From positions 48,475,665 through 48,539,664 of the forward strand of contig NC_065570.1 of NCBI RefSeq assembly GCF_937616625.2: a stretch of 64,000 nucleotides of DNA, given 5' to 3'. Under the pieces are notes generated by a model, which was given only the letters and a program-made list of their open reading frames with translations, did no database searches and was not told the origin of the DNA. This document shows, in pieces, positions 48,353-58,547 of the stretch (the stretch's first letter is position 1; each line of letters opens with the position of its first letter). The position numbers were made by a program, and so were the translations under genes. This DNA comes from Mercurialis annua (Eukaryota; Streptophyta; Magnoliopsida; Malpighiales; Euphorbiaceae).

Positions 48353-51300
48353 CTGTTATCTCCTCTTGGCCTCGTTTTGGCGCTGCTTAGTCAGGTCTGA
48401 TGGGTAAGATTGATGCGTGTGGAGTGAATCTCAAGTCTTGGACGTTTCACAACATCGGTTGTCGTCACATTAAGGACAATATGACAGCCCTAAAAAATTC
48501 TTCAAGACGAACCTGTCTCTGAGGGCACGAACAGGGCCATTTCTTCTCTAAATTTGGAGCTGGAAAATCTCCTTTTTAAGGATGAAACAATGTGGAAACA
48601 ACGTTCTCGAGCAGATTGGCTTAAAGAAGGAGACTGTAATACCAAATTTTTCCATCATAAAGCTTCTAGTCGAAAGAAAAACAACACCATCTACAAGATT
48701 CGTGATGAGTTGGGCAACTGGAGGTTAGGTGAGGCGGTTTCGGTTGCTGTCTCTAAATACTATCGGAAGCTCTTTACTTCATCCAACCCCACAAATCAAG
48801 AGGAGGCAATCAGCTGTGTTGACTCTTGCTTGTCGCCTGAACAAATGGCGGATTTACAGTTACAGTTTCGAGAGGAGGAAATCATCTCTCCCCTAAAGCA
48901 GATGGGTCCTTCAAAGGCTCTGGAACCTGACGGTATGCATGTTCTCTTCTACAACTCTTATTGGCATGTTGTTGGTAAATATGTGGTGGATTTTATTCTT
49001 AATTTTCTCAATACTGGTGTTATGCCTGCTGATTTGAATCATACTTTTGTGACTCTCATCCCCAAGAAAGCCTCCCTGGAAACTATGACGGATCTTAGGC
49101 CTATTAGTTTATGCAACGTGGTTTACAAATTAATTGCGAAGGTTTTAGCCAATCGGTTAAAAAGAGTGCTGCCTAACTTGATTAATGAATCTCAGAGTGC
49201 CTTCATGTCGGGTAGGCTCATTATTGACAATGTCGTGATTGCTTCTGAATTGTTTCATTCTATGTCTAAACGTTCTCAAGGCAAGAGGAGTTTGATAGCG
49301 CTAAAATTGGATATGAGTAAGGCTTATGACAGGGTTGAGTGGTGTTTCTTAGAGAAAGATATGGTGCAAATGGGTTTCCCGGGTCATTACATTAAGCTAA
49401 TTTTAGCATTCATCTCCTCAGTCACCTTTTCCTTCCTGATCTAAGGTACTTCGTATGGCTTCCTGCAACGCTGAGAGGTCTTCGTCAAGGCGATCCTCTT
49501 TCGCCATATTTGTTTCTGATTTGTATGGAAGTCTTCTCTGCCTTACTTCATAGGGAGTACAATCTGGGGTCATCTCGGGCAGCCGGCTGTGTCGGGGAAC
49601 TCCTAAGATCAACCACCTTTTCTTCGCTGATGATAGTGTTGTATTCGTCTAGGATATTAGCAGGGAGTGTCGCGTGCTAAAACAAATTATTAGGTCTTTT
49701 GAAGTGGCGTCCGGTCAGCTTGTCAATTTCGACAAGTCGGGGCTTCTCTTTAGTGCTGGTGTTGTGCAGGAAAATCGCTTAGCTATTCAACAGATCTTAG
49801 GTATTATGGCTGTTGACTACTTTAAGAAGTACTTGTGTATGTCTATTATGGTTGACCGATCAAAGAAATCCATTTTTGCATTTCTCAGAGATCACCTGCA
49901 CAAAAAGGTGATAAGATGGAAAGAGCGGTTTTTATCGAAAAGGGTAGAGAGGTTCTCATTAAATCCATTGCTCAATCCATACCGACATATATTATGAGTT
50001 GTTTCGCTTTGCCTATTTTCTTTTGCTCTAATATGCAAAGTATTATCACCAAGTTTTGGTGGAGTTGTACCGATGATAAAAGGAAAATCCCTTGGATTAG
50101 TTGGAAGTCTATTTGTAAAGCAAAGGACGATGGTCTTGGTCTTGGGCTCTCTGTGGATGTCCGAAAGGACAACCGGATCACCACTTCGAATAATATGCGG
50201 CCTGTTGGTCCGATAAATGCCCCGGTTTATTGCAAGGTTAGCTATTTTATTGATGCCTCTACAGCTCAATGGGACCGAGATAAACTCTCTTCGGCCTTCT
50301 CTTCTCTGGAGGTTACTGACATTATGAGAATCCCTATCAGTAGACTTCCTCCAGATAAGATCTTCTGGCCTCTCAATCGAAATGAGTTTTATTCAGTTAA
50401 ATCGGGTTATTATAAGGCGTGCGATATTGCCAATAGAGGGATAGCTTGCCCTTCAGCTGTATTTAACCATCATGGGATTTGGAAGAAGATTTGGAACTGT
50501 TCAGTTCAGCCAAAAATTAAGCATTTTATTTGGCGTATTTGTCATGGTACGTTGTCCTATAACGATAACTTGTCTAAAAAAACTGTTCCTGTGCTGAATA
50601 GTTGTCCTCGTTGTGGTGCTGAATCGGAAATAGACCTCCATGCGCTGAAAGACTGTGACGAAGTCAGGGGTCTATGGCTTCTCTCACCCCTCAGTCTGCA
50701 TGTTGATGCTTTCCATGTTAATTCCACGGTGGACTGGGTTTCAAGCATGTTTTCTACTCTAAAGGCTGATGATGTTTATGTCTTTCTGGTTTCTTCGTGG
50801 ACAATTTGGAACGATCGCAATAATTTGGTGTTTGGCCATTCTCGACTGCCTGAGCCTTTTCTCTTTCGCTACATTAGTTCTATGCGCGACCAGGTCCCTG
50901 CGCATCAGATCATATTACCTTCAGCTGCAGTTCCCCTCTCATGGCAGCCTCCTCCTCTTAATATGATAAAGGTAAACTCAGACGCAGCTGTGGCAGTTCA
51001 TAAAAATCTCTCTATGATTAGTACGGTTTATAGAGATCACTTGGGATTTGTTGTGAAGTGTGGAGTTTCAGTTGTCCATGGCGTTGTTGATGCCGAGCTT
51101 GCTGAAATGCTTGCTGTCAGATTTGGTTTACAACTCGCTGCTTATGTTCCGAGCCCGCACCTTATCGTGGAAGGAGATGCCTTAGCTGTTACCCTCCGTC
51201 TGCAGCAGCCAAACCCAGCTATAGATCATATTTAGCTGATTTCTGGAAGATGTCCTCGATCTCGCTAAGGATCGCAGCGTCGTCTTTCAACATGTTCGAA

Positions 51301-51455
51301 GATAATGCAACCATGTTGCCCATGCTCTCGCTAAATGGGGTATTTTTATTAGAAAAGATTGTATTTTTGACGGTGAAATTCCTTTTCCGGTCAACGAGCT
51401 TGTAAACTCTCTTTCTTAGTTCAATAAAGCTCTATTTCTCTCTATAAAAAATTGG
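48353..51455 (+). pseudogene. LINE-3 ORF2 continued: reverse transcriptase, zinc knuckle, RNase H-like domain
   Basis: After the array the LINE resumes (CGVNLKSWTFHNIG, then SRADWLKEGDCNTKFFH at about 48600). The 48554-49444 frame contains the reverse transcriptase blocks LIPKKASLETMTDLRPISLC and KLDMSKAYDRVEW. PSKALEPDG stands where APGPDG is usual. A frameshift at about 49440 follows, and the FADD strand lies in another frame at about 49622. The 49916-51235 frame holds the zf-RVT region (IKHFIWRICHGTLS, CPRCGAE) and an RNase H-like end with NSDAA, AELAE and EGDA. The last block (HVAHALAKWG, about 51310) is again shifted. The 3' end is near AATAAAGC... TATAAAAAATTGG (about 51455). Frameshifts make it inactive. 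Confidence 0.92.
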
Positions 51456-52699
51456 ATAATTAATTCTATGGTAAGTATTATCAATTCTTATGGTAATTAT
51501 AAACTAATTTCACCAATTTTTGCTATTATTTGTGACTATAAATATTTTCGTACTTCTTATTTTTGTGTTTTATTAATAGAAATGAAGTATTTTAAATAGT
51601 TTTGTACTATTTTAAATATATATGTACTTTAAATATGGCTTCATGGTGAAAAAAGGCAAACTTTTACGATTTGTTGCAATTTAAACTATACCTTTTATTT
51701 TTATAATAATAGTCAAATAGTATTTTCTTTTTGCAATAAGAAGCGCTTTTTACATTTACTGTCGAACCATGAAATCATCTAAACTGGATACTTTTAAAAA
51801 ATAGCTTAAATCTTGTATACTCCTTCGAAATATGAATTCACAACTGGCATGGATTATAATTTGATAGACCTTTTTTTATTACAATTTAGATTTTTTTGGA
51901 AAGAATTTTTATGTAAAATATTAAAAATGTATGTATATTATAAAGTACGACTGGACATAATTTTTAAGATTGTGGGATTAAATGTTTTTGTAAGGGTTGA
52001 AAATCTTCCATTTCCAATGATAAAAAAGAAAAAGAAAATTAGTACTGCCTAACAAAAGGAGGCACAATTAAATAAATTGAGGAAGCAGCCCAGATGTAAC
52101 ACAATTTGGCTATCAAAGTCTCAATTCAAGATTATTTGTTTCCTCTTTTTTTATATTTTAAACCGCGTTTGAATTATTGCTATACAATTGTTCAAAAAAT
52201 TAATATTATATTTTTAGTTCAATCTTTTGAACAACCACATGGCTTGTTTATTTATTCATTCATATATAAACATATAAAATTCCCCTTTGAACATATGATG
52301 CATTACACGTACACCCGTCAGCAATTAGTAGTAAATTATAAACAAGTTTAATTCATAATGCATCAGCAACCCAACTATCACCAGCTCTATGATCATAGCA
52401 AAAACTTTGAACTTGAATTCTAACACGCTTGAAAGTGACCGACATATGTATTATAATTTTTAAATTTTATCAATTTGATATACTTTTCATTTAATTTTTA
52501 TTAAATATATCAACGATCCGTCTAGAGCTAATATGATGGAATATGCTAAGTATAATAAATTTTGCATACATAGACATATAATATCACGGCACGTCAACTA
52601 AAAAGAGTCGTGGACACGACATTACAAAGATCGAATAGATGACACATTAAACTAGTAAAATTTCAAAACCATGGTATATTATAGTAAATTCATTAATTA
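51456..52699. other. AT-rich DNA after LINE-3, with a MITE fragment
   Basis: At 51640-51740 the sequence TCATGGTGAAAAAAGGCAAAC followed by GCAATTTAAACTATACC matches one arm of the MITE family at 25107-25365. The other arm is not seen. The rest has no gene I recognise. Confidence 0.45.
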
Positions 52700-53480
52700 A
52701 AATTTTGGATAAATTATACCGATGGTATTTGAATTTTTTTATTTTGGTGTTTGAATTTTTATTCTTTTTAAATTAGTCTTTCAAAATCAAACGAGGTATA
52801 TTAAATTTTGTGGGTCACTCAGTTTATCCGAAATTCTAAAGAGGGCGCTATACTTTAAATTGTTAAAAAAAAGGTCAGTTAGTTATGAGTTTATTATAAC
52901 TGGAGGTCACCGTCATCAAAAAAAGTTTTTGAGTTTACCACAAACTACAAAAAGAGTAATGAGATATCTTTTGTTAAAAAAAAAGGATACTAACATCTAT
53001 TTCTTTTTTATAATGTCGGCATGTCACGTAAGCAAAAACGTTGCCGTTTTTACATTTTTCGATGACAGTGACCTCTATTGTAATAAAACGAGTGGCCTTT
53101 CTTTAACGATTTAAACATAGAACCCTTTCCATAATTTCGAATAAACTGAGTGATGTAAAAAGTTTAATATCCATCAAATGAGTGTTTTTAGATATTTTTA
53201 TATAGGATTACTAATAAGTGTGTTATTATGCATAGAACCATCATTTGTTTTCATAGTATGAGATATAAAATTAAATAAAAGAGGAGTTATTTTTATCTTT
53301 TTACACAACGGTAATTTGAAAACAGTTAAAAACACTTATTTGATATATTTTAAAAGGAGTTGAATGTTAAAACACTAATATGAACAAAAAAAATAAAAGT
53401 TTAGACACCAAATTAAAAGATTTGAAAAAGTTTAGACACCAAATTAGAAGATTTGAAAAAGTTTAGACACCGCTTATCTA
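52700..53480. mobile_element. MITE-like inverted-repeat region
   Basis: Inverted blocks pair TCACTCAGTTTATCCGAAATT (about 52815) with AATTTCGAATAAACTGAGTGA (about 53132), and GGAGGTCACCGTCATC with GATGACAGTGACCTC. Outer blocks with GGTGTTTGAATTTTT (left) and a matching inverted AAAGTTTAGACACC series (right) suggest an enclosing element. The boundaries and TSD are not clear. Confidence 0.55.
53398..53475 (+). repeat. 31 bp tandem repeat, 2.4 copies
   Basis: AGTTTAGACACCAAATTA(A/G)A followed by AGATTTGAAAAA, head to tail, at the right side of the MITE-like region. Confidence 0.85.
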
Positions 53481-54099
53481 GTTTTTCCTAAAGTCTTGGG
53501 TAGATAATATATATGGTTTATTTAGAAAATACATTAAACAAATAATATATTTTATTTAATTACTAAAGAATAAAAAAACAACAATATCGTTTTAATTGTT
53601 ATCAAGCAATTAACAGAAGAGGAAACTATTTTGTGACTTGTACTCTTCTTGTAACTTTATGCTACAACTTGTTCAAGATATTTTAATTAAAATACTATTA
53701 AGAATCCACACATCTTGCAAGTTTATTGGCTAATACTATATTACTAAATATGGAAGAAAAAAATAATTTTCCTCAAAAGATATGATAACTTTGCATAAAG
53801 ATCGGTGAATGCAACGCCAGAATTTGATATGCACACAATGCTTTGTGTGCAGATGGTGCATTATTGGACCCTACAGTTTTGTTGGATGCAAAAATATCAT
53901 TTTTGTGCCAATCAAATTTGATTATGTTTTAAACAAGAATAGAAGCCTAATTGTCGCTTTAATTAATTAATTGATATAAAGTTACTATCCTTCTGCATCT
54001 GATATGCCTAATTAAATGATTTGATTAAGATAGGAATTTGTTCATTTTGGGTCCTTCAAAATTATTAATCTTTCCGTCTAGAGTTTGTCTTCTAAATTA
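53481..54099. other. AT-rich intergenic DNA
   Basis: No gene, RNA or element termini recognised. Confidence 0.45.
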
Positions 54100-55794
54100 G
54101 AGCATCACCAATAGTACTCTTTATTTTAAAGAGTATAATTGTTAAAATAAAGAGTAATTTTAATATAAAAAATAATATATTTAGATTTATTAGAATAGAC
54201 TCTCTAATATTTACTCTTTATTTTATTTTTATTTTTATAAAAAATATTTAAAAATAAATAATATTAATAATATTGATTTTATTTATTCAATTTAAACTTA
54301 AAAATTCAAAATAGTATATTTCAAATGAGAAATAACTAATTTATTTTAAAATATATTTTTTTTTCTTAAAATGAAATAGAGAGTGAAAATGACTTTCCAT
54401 ATGTAAAGAGTCATTTTCCTCTCTACTCTAAATTTAAATTTTAAAGAGTCCATTGGACTTTGATTTATTGACAAAAGTCTTTAAATTAGGAGGAAATCAC
54501 ACAGAGCACGGCTAAACATCATAATAATCTCACTTTTACTGTTCAGCATCTCCGGCTTGAGAAATACTGTTGAAGTTCAGCGTGTTTGAGTTTTATACTT
54601 CTTCCTTTTTGATTTTACGGTGAATTTGACAATGGCTGTGGATTTTTCTTCTTTCTTCTGATCTTCATCTTCTTCGCGCATCAGTCTTTCCCTCTGATTT
54701 TGCGACTACAACGGCGATGCGTTGCCGATTCATAGGTTGTCGACGATGGCGGCGGTGATGGGTTGTCGATTTAAATGTCTAAATCTACAACAATAGCTCA
54801 ATCTTATGAAAATGGAACAATCGTCGATTGATGGGTTGTTAATCGATGGTTGTCGCGGCTGAGGGTTTTCCATATTTTGTGGATTTGTTGGAATTGATGG
54901 GTTGCGGTGGTTTGCTGACAACGGTGGATCTGATGAATTCAGTGCTGGATTTTTTATTAAAATGGGTAGTTGATAATTTTGGGAGTAAGTGGGTATACAG
55001 TTCACTAACGGTTTATTAGTAGTTTACTAAAAGTTTTATAAATTTATTTTAGCGAAGCCATTAATGAGAAAATAGAACCAGAGATAAAATCTCTTCTCTT
55101 CGGTTTAGTTTTTGATTAAAATATCCATATACTAGGCAATTTGGCTCTTTTAAATTCATTGTTAAATTAAGGGCATGATTTATTATGAATACTCTGTTCT
55201 GTGGGTTTAAATTAAGGGCATGGTTTATTTATAAATAAATAAATTGATAGTAAAACGATAGTAAACTGTTAGTAAACGGTTAATAAATATAACTATACTT
55301 TATATTTAATAAATTAGCTATAATTTTTAGTAAAACTAATAAACTGTTAGTAAACATCTGGTAAATTAACTTATTCTTTAGTAAACTGATAGTAAACGAT
55401 TAATGAATTAACTATACGGTTAAAAAATAAATTAATAGTAAATTTGATTTTTAAGTAAACAGTTAGTAAATTGATAGTAAACTTTTTGTTAGTAAACTGA
55501 TAGGAAATTTACCGTATTTTTATAAATAAAAACCGTTAGTAAACTTTTTGTTTTGTAAACCGTTGGTAAACTGTTAGTAACACAATAGTAATCTTACTGG
55601 TTTTTAAAAACAAAAAACCATATTTTTCAACTCAAAAAGTGCAATTTCGCAACTTTTAAAAGTCAAACCGTAAAAATCAACCCCAACTGGTCAAACCGTA
55701 TTTTTCAAAATATTTATACACAGTATGAGTATTTTTGAAAAACTCTCTTAAATTAGAGAGTCTGTCAATTTTAAAGAGGTCATTGGAGATGCTC
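54100..55794. mobile_element. 1.7 kb PIF/Harbinger-like non-autonomous element, TTA TSD
   Basis: The ends GAGCATCACCAATAG and ...CATTGGAGATGCTC are inverted, with TTA at 54097-54099 and 55795-55797. GAGCATCTCCAA termini with TTA duplications are usual for Harbinger-type elements. Subterminal TTTAAAGAG and CTCTTTA repeats are inverted too. The interior has a less AT-rich part (about 54520-54960) with no recognised protein. A degenerate TTAGTAAAC array follows. Confidence 0.78.
55243..55600. repeat. Degenerate TTAGTAAACTG short-motif array
   Basis: GTTAGTAAAC, GATAGTAAAC and GTTGGTAAAC variants recur about twenty times with variable spacing inside the Harbinger-like element. Confidence 0.75.
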
Positions 55795-56559
55795 TTAGTT
55801 GGTAAATTATATGACAGAATTAATAATTTATTTTAAATGGTTTGTTAGATAATTTAAAGTTGTTATAATATTCCTATTATAATTGGAAAGCTTTTTTTTT
55901 TTTTGGCTTAAAGTTAAAATATATTAAAATAATCATCGAAGCACATCGTTAATCAACTGTTACTGAAAATTGAAAATACAAAAGAACACTAACATCGATC
56001 AACTAATTTTTAAAACGAAACAAGAAAATGGAATCTAAAAATAAAATTTTGACGGTGCAAATAAATCAAATATGATAAAACCTGAGCACCATTTACACCG
56101 CTGGTATTTTACATCTTTAATATGTTTTGTGTCAAACGTACTTCAATGATTGGATTACAACCTTAGTTTGCCAAAAAACTTGAATCTGAAATTCGAAAGA
56201 ACGCTAAATAACCTTGAGCAAAAGAAGGACCAACGCAAATAGTGCTAATCAGAATCATCAAAACACATCAAAAAAAAACTCTCCACAAACAGAACAATTT
56301 ACTGAAATAGAACTAAAATAAAACAAGAAATTAAACATGCAGGTGATGAAACGATGAATTTCTGCGCAAGGCCGGACTCATTGCCTCACCACCCTCAAAA
56401 TCAAAAGTTTGGTTCTAAATTAAAAGAAGTTAGAGAAATATTTGTAGAGAAAGAACTAAAGCATTCGAATTTTTTTATTATAATTAAAAAATTAGAATAG
56501 TTTTATATATCAATCTTCTAAAATGTATTTTGTACTTTTGAAATAAATGTATTTCGTAA
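55795..56559. other. AT-rich DNA with a possible LINE 3'-end relic
   Basis: A T15 tract followed by TTAAAATATATTAAAATAATC (about 55890-55940) resembles the reverse complement of the LINE 3' end seen at 58549-58580. This could be a short, 5'-truncated minus-strand LINE insertion. No coding part is recognised. Confidence 0.3.
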
Positions 56560-56922
56560 ATGGTTTAATCGTTTAAAAATATCTTACTTTTTTTAACTTT
56601 TTTCGTTTATATTTAAACTTTTAAAATCATCAATATTATCTCATTTTCTAATTTTCAGTTTAATGTATCCATTTTTTCAAAATGGAATTTTTTCATTTAA
56701 AAAGGGTTCAAATATGTCGTTCATACTTAACACATAGTTATAATTTTTAAAAAAATTTAAAAACATTAAAGACTTATTACACATGATAAATATGAATGAC
56801 ATATTTGAAAAAAAAAAAATCAAATTAAAAAATGAGATAAAACTGATGATTTTAAAAATTTAAATATAAATAAAAAAATTAAAATGTGAAATATTTTTAA
56901 ATGACTATTTCTTATTAAAATT
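56560..56922. mobile_element. MITE-like inverted repeat
   Basis: GTTTAAAAATATCTTACTTT and TTTAAACTTTTAAAATCATCA on the left are inverted on the right (TGATGATTTTAAAAATTTAAA, AAATATTTTTAAATGACTA). CAAATATGTCGTTCATA is inverted to TATGAATGACATATTTG. No TSD was identified. Confidence 0.6.
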
Positions 56923-57650
56923 ACTCACATAACATATACTATAGTTAAATTACATGTGTGTGTGATATATATGCGCGCGTGTGTGTATGTATCTGATGGC
57001 AAAAAGTTTGAATTTATATGGCACCATTTGGAATGGGAAATTTGGAGGAATAAAATACATACATTTTGCATAATCCATAAATTTCACCGAAATTTATTGT
57101 TTGGTACGCAAAATGACATGACAATTCATGTATTTTTAAATTTTTTTATATTTCAAAATTCCTCATTTAAATTCCCACTTAGGAGATGGAAAGTTAAAAC
57201 TATCATTTTTTTTCATAAATGGTGGGTTGTGTTAATATTTAATTATTTCAAATATATTTCTATAAATTTATAAATTTTATATATATTTCAAACGGTAAAA
57301 TTTATAAAATTATAAATTTTACATTCTATTAATTTAAAATTAATAGATTTAACAAAATCTTTTGATTTAAAAAATTATTAATCTATTCTCAAGAAAGAAA
57401 AACAAATTATTAGTCTAAACAGTGCTATGGTATCTATTAATCATTTCCCCTCCAACAGGGAAACACGAATAAAGGCCCCTCTCAAATCTTGAAGCATACT
57501 TTTGTATTCAATATCCTAGCTAACTTGGATAGTGAAAATTAATTAATCATAATTATGATTTTTTAAGCATCCCTCTCAATAATAGTTCAAATTTCTTCAG
57601 ACTGAAAGACAATATTTTATTGACAATTTATTGCACTATGTATAAAATAG
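56923..57650. other. AT-rich intergenic DNA with alternating purine-pyrimidine tract
   Basis: At 56953-56990 the tract GTGTGTGTGATATATATGCG continues as CGCGTGTGTGTATG. It is an alternating purine-pyrimidine run. No gene is recognised in the rest. Confidence 0.5.
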
Positions 57651-57659
57651 AATTCTCAT

Positions 57660-58010
57660 CCAACAAAGGGTCAACGCGCCCCCTAAATTTGTAACACGGA
57701 GTCATCTAACCCAATTTATATTTTTTGAGCAACTAACCCAAAAACTCTTTATTTTTAGGTCAAATAACCCCATTATTGTATTTAAAATGCATACAATACA
57801 AATCGGAGGTGAGGGATGCAAAAAAGTAATTAAATACATCCTAATTGTTGCGATATAATTATTCTAAATCCATCTTTTAAAATAAAAATATAAATTATGG
57901 GGCTATGTGACCCAAAAATAAAGAGTTTTGGGGTTAATTGCTCAAAAAAGTATAAATTGGGTTAGATGACCCCGTGTCACAAGTTCAGGGGGCGCGTTGC
58001 CCCTTTGTTC
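57660..58010. mobile_element. 351 bp Mutator-like MITE, 9 bp TSD AATTCTCAT
   Basis: AATTCTCAT repeats at 57651-57659 and 58011-58019. Arms are inverted over about 130 bp: AACAAAGGGTCAACGCGCC on the left against AACAAAGGGGCAACGCGCC (reverse complement of the right), then TCATCTAACCCAATTTATA in both. Non-coding. Confidence 0.85.
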
Positions 58011-58070
58011 AATTCTCATTCATAGTAAGGTAACATTTTAGGGAAATGTGTTGTTTGAATCATACAATAA

Positions 58071-58390
58071 ATTTAGTAGTGTAATTGAACAATATGCGAG
58101 TCATTCGAAATTGACTTCATCTTATATGAATTTAGTAGTGTAATTGAACAATATGCGAGTCATTCGAAATTGACTTGATTTTTTCTAAAATCATCGAGTC
58201 AAAATTGATTTTGAACTACTCAAATCTACTTTTAAAATCGAGTTCATGTATTAAAACAATCATTTAAATCAGTTCGTGAATCATTCGAAATTGACTTGAA
58301 AAATACTCAAAATTATTGAGTTTGAACTAATCAAATCTAACTTTAAAATCGAGTTTATGTATTAAAATACTCGATTTGATTAGTTTACGG
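58071..58390 (+). repeat. Nested direct repeats (CATTCGAAATTGACTT)
   Basis: TTTAGTAGTGTAATTGAACA with ATATGCGAGTCATTCGAAAT is present at about 58071 and 58132, 61 bp apart. A third, diverged CATTCGAAATTGACTTGA lies near 58284, and TTTAAAATCGAGTT(C/T)ATG occurs at about 58231 and 58341. Confidence 0.75.
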
Positions 58391-58547
58391 GTCTAATTGA
58401 ACTTGAATTAATTTATCATAAAAACTACATTATAGAAAATAATATCATTTCCAACAAAAAGATTAAACATTGCCGTAGTCTGCAATAGTATTAAATTTTA
58501 TTTTTAAGTCTATTTTATATTTTTATAAAGAAGGATGGCAACCCTTA

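Noticed and set aside
49916..51235. 439-codon frame as a host RNase H gene
   Set aside because: It is the zinc-knuckle and RNase H end of LINE-3, directly after its RT.
54730..55005. 91-codon minus-strand frame in the Harbinger-like element
   Set aside because: Asn/Pro-rich without transposase or other domain features.
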